This document shows positions 7,665-15,402 of a stretch of DNA of 64,000 bases, in pieces. The DNA is from Allopusillimonas sp048270225 (GTDB lineage Bacteria; Pseudomonadota; Gammaproteobacteria; Burkholderiales; Burkholderiaceae_B), in contig JBLWTG010000008.1 of assembly GCA_048270225.1 (NCBI GenBank), forward strand, positions 62,001 to 126,000, read 5' to 3'. A program made the translations under genes and the position numbers. Numbering within the stretch: the stretch's first letter is position 1; each line of letters starts with the position of its first letter. The notes beneath the pieces were generated by a model. That model was not told the DNA's origin, did not search any database, and saw only the letters and a program-made list of their open reading frames with translations.

Positions 7665-9284
7665 ATGATTGACCTTCCCAATGATCCTATAGGCGCAGCG
7701 TGGCTAGCCCAGGAGTATCAGCTTCTCCCGATCGGGAGTCTGCCAGTACATAGCCAGATCGGCGGGCGACGGGCCACACAGATCAGCGACGGCGACAGAC
7801 TGGAAACCTACCCGGAGTCCATGCGCCCTTCAGTTGAACCCGCAGCACACCTTCAATTCCATCTGCGCCATGAAGTGCCGCATCTCGAATTCCTGTCTCG
7901 CCTGTTCGCCAAGACCGGACCCGCCTTTGTTCAGGCTTGGGTCAATGCCGAACCCACCGGGCAGTATGCCCGCCGGGCTGCCTTTCTGTATGAGTGGCTG
8001 ACCGAAAACACCTTACAGGTGCCGGAACGCATCGGCGGCAATTATGTCCATGCCATCGACGAGGCCAAGCTTGTGGCCGCCTCGTCGGATCGCGTCGTGA
8101 AAGTATCGCGCTGGCGCATCAATGACAATTTGCCGGGTACACGATACTTTTGCCCGACTATCGTCAAGACTGACACAACGATCCAGGCCATGGCCTTGGA
8201 TATACCGCAGCTCGTCCTGGACCTGACGAACGAATTCGGCGAAGACCTGCTGCAACGCGCCGCCGTATGGATGACGCTGCGTGAGAGCAAAGCCAGTTTT
8301 GCCATTGAAGGTGAGGCAGACCGCGCCAGCCGCATCGAACGGTTCGCCGACGTCATAGCCCGACGAACGGGCCACGGCGACAGCCCGCTAAGCGACGCCG
8401 CGCTTGCTCAACTGCAAGGCGAGATACTGGGCAGGCGCACCACGCTCACGCATTTCGGCTTGCGCCAGTCGCCCGTCTTCGTAGGAGAAACTGTACGCTA
8501 TCAGGATGTTGTGCATTATGTAGCGCCACCAGCCGATGACGTCGCGGCCATGCTGGAAGGCCTTCGTGTGTTCCTTGAGCGCACACAAGGACAATCGCCT
8601 GTCATGCGCAGCGCGGTAGCCGCTTTCGGGTTTGTCTACATTCATCCGCTGGCTGACGGCAATGGTCGCGTACATCGTTTTCTAATCAACGACATATTAC
8701 GGCGCGATGGCGCAGTAGCCGAGCCAGTAATTCTACCCGTATCAGCAGTCATCACCGACGATTCGAGAGAGCGTCGCAGCTACGACCGCATACTGGACGA
8801 GGTGTCCAAGCCCCTGATGCAAGCGGCGCGTGAACATATAGCGTTTGCATCCAGACACACCACCTACCCGGATGGCGTCGTTTCCAACTTCGAGTTCAAC
8901 GGCAATGAACAGGTTCGCCCAATGTGGCGCTATCTTGATTTAGGTCCGCATGTCGTTTACCTGTCCAACATCGTCAAGCGTACTCTGACGGAACAGATGC
9001 GCGAACAGTCACGCTATCTACGCAACCATGGGCGCGCTCGCCGGGCACTCAAAGAGGTGGTCGAAATGCCTGACCAACAGGCAGACCGTGTTCTTAGATC
9101 CATTGAGCAAAATAATGGTGAATTGAGTAACGCACTGGCCAAGCAAATGCCAATACTGAGTGAGCCCGGCGTATGGGCAGAGATCATCGAGGTCGTATCC
9201 CAAGCTTTCCAAGAGAGCCTGCCCGCCGATAGCCATATTCTCGACCGCTACCATCCATCACGGCCCGCTGGAAGCAAACCATGA
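7665..9284 (+). CDS. Fic-family protein (predicted AMPylase, class II)
   Basis: A 539-residue protein with the Fic active-site motif HPLADGNGRVHR (residues 327-338). An inhibitory-helix motif S-F-A-I-E-G (S211 to G216) lies N-terminal to it and fits the (S/T)xxxE(G/N) pattern of class II, self-inhibited Fic enzymes. The N-terminal 200 residues resemble the DUF4172-like leader of long Fic proteins, and a helical C-terminal part follows. ATG 7665 is preferred over 7629 because of aggaa 7 nt upstream. It sits among toxin-antitoxin remnants, consistent with a mobile defence or stress locus. The target is unknown. Confidence 0.9.
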   Translation: MIDLPNDPIGAAWLAQEYQLLPIGSLPVHSQIGGRRATQISDGDRLETYPESMRPSVEPAAHLQFHLRHEVPHLEFLSRLFAKTGPAFVQAWVNAEPTGQYARRAAFLYEWLTENTLQVPERIGGNYVHAIDEAKLVAASSDRVVKVSRWRINDNLPGTRYFCPTIVKTDTTIQAMALDIPQLVLDLTNEFGEDLLQRAAVWMTLRESKASFAIEGEADRASRIERFADVIARRTGHGDSPLSDAALAQLQGEILGRRTTLTHFGLRQSPVFVGETVRYQDVVHYVAPPADDVAAMLEGLRVFLERTQGQSPVMRSAVAAFGFVYIHPLADGNGRVHRFLINDILRRDGAVAEPVILPVSAVITDDSRERRSYDRILDEVSKPLMQAAREHIAFASRHTTYPDGVVSNFEFNGNEQVRPMWRYLDLGPHVVYLSNIVKRTLTEQMREQSRYLRNHGRARRALKEVVEMPDQQADRVLRSIEQNNGELSNALAKQMPILSEPGVWAEIIEVVSQAFQESLPADSHILDRYHPSRPAGSKP

Positions 9285-9314
9285 ACGCACCCCCAACTGA
9301 GCAGGAACTGCTGG

Positions 9315-9420
9315 GTCAAAACGCTCGAAGAAGGCATTCCATATCAAACACTGATTGCCAGCGTACTGCACAAGTACGTTACAGGTCGGTTGCGAGAGCG
9401 TTAAGCTATTCGGCGTACGG
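9315..9420 (+). repeat. 106-bp repeat, copy 2 (antitoxin 3' fragment, pseudogene)
   Basis: A copy of 7000-7105. Codons 9315-9404 encode an antitoxin tail (VKTLEEGIPYQTLIASVLHK and onward to a stop) with no start or N-terminus, so this is a gene fragment. It is fused behind a short frame that starts ATG 9281 in an ATGA overlap with the fic stop, perhaps the stub of a former fic partner gene. Confidence 0.85.
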
Positions 9421-9538
9421 GTTTCGGAGCCTTGGCCCAGTAATCCCCCAGAACAGGACCGCGGTTATCACTCCATAGACATACATATTTCTGCCGAGTT
9501 CGCATAGCTAAATCACATAACTAGACCTAGCCAATCAT

Positions 9539-9580
9539 ACCCAAATTAGGTATGATAAAACCCAATATGGGTATAATAAA
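9539..9580. promoter_or_regulatory. Two tandem palindromic operators overlapping the MNT start
   Basis: Two imperfect 21-bp repeats lie head to tail (9539-9559 and 9560-9580; 17 of 21 identical). Each contains an ACCCAA...GGGTAT-type dyad. The 21-bp period is two helical turns, so both sites face the same side of DNA. The second contains TATAAT (9572-9577). They overlap the predicted ATG 9552 and are likely bound by the wHTH of the MNT protein itself. Confidence 0.6.
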
Positions 9581-10181
9581 CACCGCTTCGTCTTCGCGCA
9601 GTCTCTCCAATGCGCTCTTTTCCGGTACCAAACAACGGGTGCTGAGCATTCTGTATGGTCAGCCCGCGCGTAGCTTTTATGCGAACGAGTTGATCAGCCT
9701 GGCGGCAAGTGGTTCCGGGGCCGTGCAGCGTGAGCTGGCCACGCTGACCAACAGCGGCCTGGTTACCGTGAAATCGGTCGGTAATCAAAAACACTACCAA
9801 GCCAACCCAGATTCGCCCATCTTCTCCGAGCTATGCGCAATCGTACAGAAAACAACAGGCTTGGCCGAACCGCTACGCGAAGCACTTACGCCCCTGACCT
9901 CCCAAATCACGGCTGCCTTTGTCTACGGTTCCGTCGCCAAGAAAACCGATACGGCCAGCAGCGATATAGACTTGATGCTGATCAGCGACGAAATCAGCTA
10001 CGGAGAATTATTCTCTGTACTGGAAGACGCCAGCACGAAGCTGGGCCGCCCCGTCAACCCCACGATTTTGACACGCGAAGAGTTTGACAAACGTTTAGTG
10101 AACCAGGAATCCTTTCTGACCCGCGTTATGGAGCAACCCAAAATCTGGATCATTGGAGAAAGCAATGTCCTCGACATTTGA
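9552..10181 (+). CDS. Winged-HTH / MNT nucleotidyltransferase fusion (type VII antitoxin-like)
   Basis: A 209-residue protein with two parts. Residues 18-90 form a winged helix (GTKQRVLSILYGQPARSFYA and onward). Residues 120-190 are a minimal nucleotidyltransferase with Y-G126-S127 followed by D138-x-D140 (SDIDLMLI). In MNT-HEPN systems such proteins adenylylate and neutralise a HEPN RNase. The downstream HEPN gene overlaps the stop by 17 nt but is truncated, so this antitoxin seems to be left without an active toxin. The start could also be ATG 9567. Confidence 0.8.
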   Translation: MIKPNMGIINTASSSRSLSNALFSGTKQRVLSILYGQPARSFYANELISLAASGSGAVQRELATLTNSGLVTVKSVGNQKHYQANPDSPIFSELCAIVQKTTGLAEPLREALTPLTSQITAAFVYGSVAKKTDTASSDIDLMLISDEISYGELFSVLEDASTKLGRPVNPTILTREEFDKRLVNQESFLTRVMEQPKIWIIGESNVLDI

Positions 10182-10374
10182 GAACATGAGCGGCCCCGGC
10201 AAGCCCTTGCGGGCTGAGCCTCCAGACAAGAAAGAATTCGAAGGCCTCGTTCGTTCTGGTCGCGCCAGATTGCGTGATGCCCTAAACACGACATTATCAA
10301 TTGAAAGTCGATTCGACCTCGCCTATAACGCAGCCCATGCGCTGCGCTTAGCCGCATTGCGCTGGCATGGTTAG
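10165..10374 (+). pseudogene. Truncated HEPN-domain gene
   Basis: Sixty-nine codons from an ATG overlapping the MNT stop. They give MSSTFENMSGPGKPLRAEPP and the N-terminal helices of a HEPN protein (FDLAYNAAHALRLAALRWHG), then a TAG stop. The Rx4-6H catalytic motif, which lies later in HEPN toxins, is missing. The related remnant at 7124-7212 continues in frame for 20 more codons. After 10381 the sequence changes to a fragment of an unrelated regulator, so this is a deletion product and not just a point nonsense mutation. Confidence 0.75.
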
Positions 10375-10382
10375 CGCTCCGG

Positions 10383-10541
10383 TATAACTTCGAGCGAAGT
10401 GCGCAGGTCGCAGTACAGCTGATGATGGACCGCATCAATGGCTCCGCACCGCCCGGGCCGCGCAAGATCATGGTGCCTTGGGACCTGGTTATAGGCGCAT
10501 CATGCGGAACCGACTGTGGCGCCCACTTCCTGAGAGATTGA
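10383..10541 (+). pseudogene. C-terminal fragment resembling a LacI-family regulator
   Basis: From the breakpoint after the HEPN remnant the frame reads YNFERSAQVAVQLMMDRING and then PRKIMVPWDLVIGAS, which resembles the last strand and tail of LacI-family sugar-binding domains. No start or DNA-binding part is present. The frame runs into the 3' end of the convergent IclR gene. The family call rests on a short stretch only. Confidence 0.45.
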
Positions 10542-11294
10542 ATTCAGGCACGCAAGAAGGCGCGGAGCAACTTTTTCGACCAAATGCTGCGGCGAATATT
10601 TATAAGCTGGCCCTCCGCAATTCAGTACGTAGGTGTCGCCATGCGGCATGGTAATGGGCGCCGCTATGGCGTTCACCTCTGGATGCCAGTCACCATATGA
10701 GACCGCATATCCGAGTCTGGAATAATCGTCGAGCGCTTTTGAAAGCGATGCAGCGGCTGCAGGCCAGCGCTCCTGCATGCTGGCCCGCAAGCCGTCTATC
10801 AGTTGTTCACGCTCGATCTGTGGCAATGAGACCAAATACGCACGGCCACAGGCTGATGTGGTAAGACCCAGCCTGGCCCCAACGCCGATACGCATGACAA
10901 TGGCTGCAGATAAGGGACGCACGGTTTCCAGCAGCACCATGTCGAATCGATCCCGAGTGCCCAAATGGACTGTAACGCCGGTTTCCTCAGCAAAAGATTT
11001 CATATACGGCAACGCTGCCGTCCGCATATCAACCTTGCTCAAAAAAGCCTGCCCAAGAGAGACAACGCCTGGGGCCAGCTCATATTTTTCGGAATCTTCA
11101 CGACGACGGAGCAAACCGCCTGATATCAACGTAGACAACAATCGCAAGGCTGTAGCCTTGGGAATATCCGTGCCCGCCGCGATGTCTTTAAGCGTGGCCG
11201 GTGATTCGCATCCAGCAATGAAGCGCAGCAAATGCAAGCCCCGCGCCAAAGCGTTGACCTCCGCGGTATCACCCGCCTGATGAGCAGTGTCCAA
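10500..11294 (-). CDS. IclR-family transcriptional regulator
   Basis: A 264-residue protein with an N-terminal winged HTH (ALARGLHLLRFIAGCESPAT, then DIAAGTDIPKATALRLLSTL) and the IclR effector domain (VHLGTRDRFDMVLLETVRP, ARLGLTTSACGRAYLVSLP). It is divergent from a TauD-family dioxygenase gene, with two IclR-like sites between them. It probably controls the dioxygenase and Bug genes in response to a small acid; the effector is unknown. Confidence 0.92.
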   Translation of the reverse strand: MDTAHQAGDTAEVNALARGLHLLRFIAGCESPATLKDIAAGTDIPKATALRLLSTLISGGLLRRREDSEKYELAPGVVSLGQAFLSKVDMRTAALPYMKSFAEETGVTVHLGTRDRFDMVLLETVRPLSAAIVMRIGVGARLGLTTSACGRAYLVSLPQIEREQLIDGLRASMQERWPAAAASLSKALDDYSRLGYAVSYGDWHPEVNAIAAPITMPHGDTYVLNCGGPAYKYSPQHLVEKVAPRLLACLNSISQEVGATVGSA

Positions 11295-11335
11295 GTTGTA
11301 CCCTTAATTTTTAATGGTGGCGCCTAAAGCAGTTA

Positions 11336-11422
11336 TGAAACCATGTGTCATTTTCTGAATTTTACTCGAAATTTTATGTTGCACGGGCAGAGGTAATGTG
11401 TGATTATTGAAACCATATTCCA
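11336..11422. promoter_or_regulatory. Two IclR-like operator sites between iclR-type gene and dioxygenase gene
   Basis: TGAAACCATGTGTCA (11336-11350) and TGAAACCATATTCCA (11408-11422) share 12 of 15 bases. The second fits the TGgAA-N5-TTcCA dyad typical of IclR-type operators with one mismatch. They lie 72 bp apart in the 146-bp divergent gap. Confidence 0.5.
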
Positions 11423-11440
11423 TAATTTAATGATGAAGAT

Positions 11441-12292
11441 ATGTTCCAACTCACGCCATTACCATCAGGATTTGGGGCAGAAGCTCAGGGTTTCGATCTT
11501 TCCCAGGAGCTCACCGCAAGCCAAGTAGAGACGATCACCGCAGCCGTAGATGAACATGCCGTGCTGGTTTTCCGCCAGCAGGGCCTGACACCGGCCAACC
11601 AGCTCCGATTCGCACGATATTTTGGAGAATTGGACCTTGGTTTCAAAAAAACCTCAAAATCGCACAATAGACTCGGTCATGAACAACTGATCGACATATC
11701 AAATGTTGACGAGACCGGCGAGGTTGCCAATCGCAATCATCGCAAGATAGTCGGCAACCTTGCGAACCAACTATGGCACAGCGATAGCTCGTTTCAGAAC
11801 CCATCGGCGCGCTATTCAATGCTCCATGCGGTAGTCTTGCCCGCTGTGGGAGGAGAAACTGAATTCGCAGACATGCGAAGTGCCTACGAAGCATTGCCCG
11901 AATCAGAAAAACGACGATTGCAGGAGCTGGAGGCCGAACACTATGCCTTGCACTCGCGCTTTCTGCTTGGCGACACTGACTATACCCAGGAGCAGCGCGA
12001 CGCAGTCCCTGCAGTGATCTGGCCCATTGTTCGCACGCATCCGATTACCAAGCGCAAGCTGCTGTTTATCGGTGCGCATGCCAGCCATGTCTCTGGCATG
12101 CCGGTAGCGGAAGGAAGATTACTCCTCATGTCGCTGCTCGAGCACGCCACCCAGTCTAAATTCGTCTATCGCCACACATGGCAGACCGGAGATCTCGTGA
12201 TATGGGATAACCGCAGCACATTGCATCGAGGCAGGCCTTTTGACCTCACCGCACGGCGCGAGCTTCGCCGGGCCACCACCCTGGATATGTAG
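11441..12292 (+). CDS. TauD/TfdA-family Fe(II)/2-oxoglutarate dioxygenase
   Basis: A 283-residue protein with the HxD iron motif in LWHSDSSF (H113, D115), the distal iron histidine H262 in LHRGRPF, and the 2-oxoglutarate-binding arginine in the RRELRR segment near residue 276. The family hydroxylates taurine, alkyl sulfates, phenoxyacetates and similar acids, usually releasing an aldehyde or phenol. The substrate cannot be chosen from the sequence. It is followed by a Bug binding protein in the same direction and is divergent from an IclR regulator. Confidence 0.92.
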   Translation: MFQLTPLPSGFGAEAQGFDLSQELTASQVETITAAVDEHAVLVFRQQGLTPANQLRFARYFGELDLGFKKTSKSHNRLGHEQLIDISNVDETGEVANRNHRKIVGNLANQLWHSDSSFQNPSARYSMLHAVVLPAVGGETEFADMRSAYEALPESEKRRLQELEAEHYALHSRFLLGDTDYTQEQRDAVPAVIWPIVRTHPITKRKLLFIGAHASHVSGMPVAEGRLLLMSLLEHATQSKFVYRHTWQTGDLVIWDNRSTLHRGRPFDLTARRELRRATTLDM

Positions 12293-12380
12293 CAAACATC
12301 GGCGCCAGAACACTCAATCACCTGGCATTGTGCAATTCGAATCCGCAATGCGAAACCTCGCAAAAGCGGAACGTGGAGAC

Positions 12381-13352
12381 ATGATGAAAAAAATCCTACA
12401 GCTACTACTATTGGCAGCGATACTAATGATTCAGCCGCCTGCGTGGGCTGCGAGCCATAGCTTTCCCAACGCACCTGTACGCATCATCGTGCCCTTTCCG
12501 CCCGGAGGGCCTACCGATTCTCTGGCCCGCATCATCGCAGACGGGATGCAAAAAAGCTGGAAAACACCCGTCATTGTGGAGAACAAGCCCGGCGGGGGAA
12601 CATTGATAGGTACCGACCATGTGGCCAAGTCCAAGCCGGACGGACTTACGATCGGTATAGTAATTAGCGGATTTACGATTAATCCCTCCATCCGCCATCC
12701 CATGCCGTATGACACGCTTAAAGATCTGACCGGCGTCACACAATTGGCCGAATCGCGTTTAGTGCTTGTCGTAAACCCCTCAGCGCCCTTTGATACCGTG
12801 CCAGAGCTTATAGCAGCTGCCCGAGCCAATCCTGGAAAACTGACCTATGCCTCGCCGGGGGTGGGTACTTCCACACACCTGGCCGGGGAGCTATTCAAAA
12901 ATGCTGCCGGCGTGGACATCCTGCATGTGCCCTACAAAGGCAGCAGTCCTGCGCAAACCGACCTTATCGGTGGGCAGGTGGACATGATGTTTGACCTGCT
13001 CCAATCGGCAGAGCCCTTTGCCCGGGACGGTAAGCTAAAGATCATTGCCGTGGCATCAAAGGAAAGAGACCCGGCATTGAAGCAATACCCGACAATTGCC
13101 GAAACGTTGCCCGGATTTGAAGTCAACAGCATGTTTGGTCTGGTCGTTGCCGCAGGCACGCCTTCGGAGATAATCGAGAATATCCGCGACACGGCAGCCC
13201 AGGTGCTGCACTCACCCAAGGTCAGCAAAACCGTTCAAGATATGGGCATGACGATAGTGGCATCGGAACCTGGCGACTTCAATCGTTTTCTGCAGGAAGA
13301 AGTCAAAAAATGGCATGGTGTCGTGCAGAAGAGCGGTGTCAGCATCAACTGA
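12381..13352 (+). CDS. Bug/TctC-family periplasmic substrate-binding protein
   Basis: A 323-residue protein with signal peptide MMKKILQLLLLAAILMIQPP and AWAASHS. Bug markers are FPNAPVRIIVPFPPGGPTDS, VIVENKPGGGTLIGTD and DLIGGQVDMMFD. ATG 12381 with gtggag 3 nt upstream is chosen over the earlier in-frame starts, which overlap the dioxygenase. It lies 88 nt after the dioxygenase gene and probably delivers that enzyme's substrate or a related acid. No permease genes are adjacent. Confidence 0.92.
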   Translation: MMKKILQLLLLAAILMIQPPAWAASHSFPNAPVRIIVPFPPGGPTDSLARIIADGMQKSWKTPVIVENKPGGGTLIGTDHVAKSKPDGLTIGIVISGFTINPSIRHPMPYDTLKDLTGVTQLAESRLVLVVNPSAPFDTVPELIAAARANPGKLTYASPGVGTSTHLAGELFKNAAGVDILHVPYKGSSPAQTDLIGGQVDMMFDLLQSAEPFARDGKLKIIAVASKERDPALKQYPTIAETLPGFEVNSMFGLVVAAGTPSEIIENIRDTAAQVLHSPKVSKTVQDMGMTIVASEPGDFNRFLQEEVKKWHGVVQKSGVSIN

Positions 13353-13358
13353 TTATGA

Positions 13359-13973
13359 TCAGTCCAATGCTGCCTGCACTGCCTCGGCAACGGCCTCCTC
13401 CAAAAAGTCCAGTCTGTCCTGCCCCCAGTACAGTTCTTCTTTGAACACATAAGCAGGAGATCCAAACACACCCTGAGCAACCGCCTCGTCGGTGTATTGC
13501 CGGTATACGGCGTTGACGTCATCCGTCAGCGCCCGCTGCAAAATCCGTTCCCCAGGAAAACCCAGCGTTTCGGCGACAGACACCAATACTTGTGAATCAG
13601 ATATATTCTGCTCGTGACACCATTCGGCGGCCAGGATGGCCTTGTACAAGGCCGCCACGTTCAAACCCATTTGACCGGAGGCGATCGTGTAGCGTGAAGC
13701 CAAATCTCCGTTCGGACACATATGGCGAGGCCGGATGTTGATATGCATATCCAGCCGGCACATCCAGCGCCGCAATTCTGCTTCGCGATAAGCCTGCCGC
13801 TCGCGAGAACGTTGATTCAATGGAATCCCGCCGGTTCGTGCATACACATTCAGCAGATCAACTGGCTTGTAGCGTATTTCGACGCCGTGTCGGGCAGCAA
13901 TGCCTTCCAGGCGGTCAGCGCCCAGGTAGGCCCAGTCCGAATTGATCCAGAAGTAATAGTCAATGGTGCTCAT
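13359..13973 (-). CDS. 2-hydroxychromene-2-carboxylate isomerase-like protein (kappa-GST/DsbA fold)
   Basis: A 204-residue thioredoxin-fold protein. IDYYFWINSDWAYLG places Ser12 where the family has the glutathione-activating serine. The C-terminal VFGSPAYVFKEELYWGQDRL is the conserved GSP-cis-proline and WGxDR signature. Known members isomerise 2-hydroxychromene-2-carboxylate in naphthalene catabolism using glutathione; many relatives have other roles. Its start overlaps the MFS gene stop by 4 nt, so it is the last gene of the aldolase-MFS-isomerase operon. Confidence 0.85.
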   Translation of the reverse strand: MSTIDYYFWINSDWAYLGADRLEGIAARHGVEIRYKPVDLLNVYARTGGIPLNQRSRERQAYREAELRRWMCRLDMHINIRPRHMCPNGDLASRYTIASGQMGLNVAALYKAILAAEWCHEQNISDSQVLVSVAETLGFPGERILQRALTDDVNAVYRQYTDEAVAQGVFGSPAYVFKEELYWGQDRLDFLEEAVAEAVQAALD

Positions 13974-15316
13974 GCGCGCTGTCCCGACAGTTCAGGCATG
14001 ATGGTGACCAATGGCGGACTGGATCGCATGCGCCACGCGCAGAAAAAGGCAATCACGCCCAATGCGCTCAAGTACCAGACAATATATTGCGGGTTGCCGT
14101 CATTGGCGGCCAATAGCCAGGTCGCCACGATAGGCGCCATTCCCCCGCCAATTGCGCCGGACACCTGGACAGCCAGCGAAATACCGCTGTAACGAACTTC
14201 AGATGGGAACTGGTTGGCAAACAAGATGCCTTCGGGGCCGTAAAGGCAGGCGTATACGATGCCGATCGCAACGACCATCGCCGCTGTGATCCACATTTCA
14301 TGTCGCGTACTCAACAGATCAAAAAAGAACATACTGAATACGCCAATGCCGATCGCACCGAGCATGAATACCCATTTATGTCCAATACGATCACCCAGCA
14401 TGCCAGACAAAGGCATGGTGAAGAAGGCCAGGAAGGCGCCCCAGATAATGGCGTCCAGCATCATCGTTTTTTCAATGCCCAGCGTACCGGTTGCATAGGC
14501 CAGCGCGAAGGTCACCACGGTATAGAACCAGGTCACTTCCGCCAGGCGCGCACCGACCACCAGCAAGACGTCTTTCGGATGCTTCTTCAACACCACCAGA
14601 ATGGGAACATCCGCTTTCTTTCCTGCTTGCGCCATGGCTTCAAAGTCCGGCGATTCCGTGACCCTGACGCGGATAAACCACCCGACAAGCAGCAGCACGA
14701 CGCTGGCCAGAAAGGGAATCCTCCAGCCCCATGACAGCATCGCTTCTTCGGGCAAGCTGGCCACTGCCCCCATGGCCAGCGATGAAAGAATGAGCCCGGG
14801 CGCAACACCAGCTTGGGGCAAGCTACCGAAGAACCCCTTTTTTCCCTTCGGAGCATGTTCAACAGCCATCAGCACGGCCCCTCCCCACTCACCACCGACA
14901 GCGATACCCTGAAGAAATCGCAGCAGCACAAGCAGCACGGCGGCCCAATAGCCAATACTTTCGTACGAGGGAATCAGCCCGATCAAGATGGTAGGAACAC
15001 CCATCAGCACGAGCGTAATCAACAGCATGGACTTGCGCCCTACCTTGTCGCCAAAGTGGCCGAAGATGATACCTCCCAGCGGACGTGCAAAAAAACCTAC
15101 TGAATAGGTGGCAAACGCTGCCAACGTACCCATCAACGGATCAAACTCGGGAAAGAATATCTTGTTGAAAATCAGGGCTGCTGCAGTGCCGTACAGGAAG
15201 AAGTCATACCACTCGATGGTGGTGCCCATCATGCTGGCAATGGCGGCGGTTACATACTGGCGGCGCGAGCGCCTGCCTTGCCCACCCGCAGAAGGTGTTG
15301 GCTGGATAGAAGACAT
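13970..15316 (-). CDS. MHS-family MFS transporter (metabolite:H+ symporter)
   Basis: A 448-residue, 12-helix transporter. TTIEWYDFFLYGTAAALIFN is the characteristic first-helix signature of the metabolite:H+ symporter family (ShiA, ProP, KgtP). The MFS loop motif is present as HFGDKVGRKSML, and QGIAVGGEWGGAVLM is also typical. It should import an organic acid or related metabolite. It is coupled by a 4-nt overlap to the isomerase gene and sits 86 nt downstream of the class II aldolase gene. Confidence 0.92.
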   Translation of the reverse strand: MSSIQPTPSAGGQGRRSRRQYVTAAIASMMGTTIEWYDFFLYGTAAALIFNKIFFPEFDPLMGTLAAFATYSVGFFARPLGGIIFGHFGDKVGRKSMLLITLVLMGVPTILIGLIPSYESIGYWAAVLLVLLRFLQGIAVGGEWGGAVLMAVEHAPKGKKGFFGSLPQAGVAPGLILSSLAMGAVASLPEEAMLSWGWRIPFLASVVLLLVGWFIRVRVTESPDFEAMAQAGKKADVPILVVLKKHPKDVLLVVGARLAEVTWFYTVVTFALAYATGTLGIEKTMMLDAIIWGAFLAFFTMPLSGMLGDRIGHKWVFMLGAIGIGVFSMFFFDLLSTRHEMWITAAMVVAIGIVYACLYGPEGILFANQFPSEVRYSGISLAVQVSGAIGGGMAPIVATWLLAANDGNPQYIVWYLSALGVIAFFCAWRMRSSPPLVTIMPELSGQRA

Positions 15317-15402
15317 GGTCTCCTCCTCGATATTAGTTAGATGATTGTTTTTGTGTGTCGCCCGGACTTATTTATGTCGGGACGTCTGCTAACCCTTGGG
15401 AC

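Noticed and set aside
9281..9478. Open frame of 65 codons after fic
   Set aside because: From 9315 it runs through the antitoxin 3' fragment in a different frame, so apart from a possible 11-codon stub it is not a gene.
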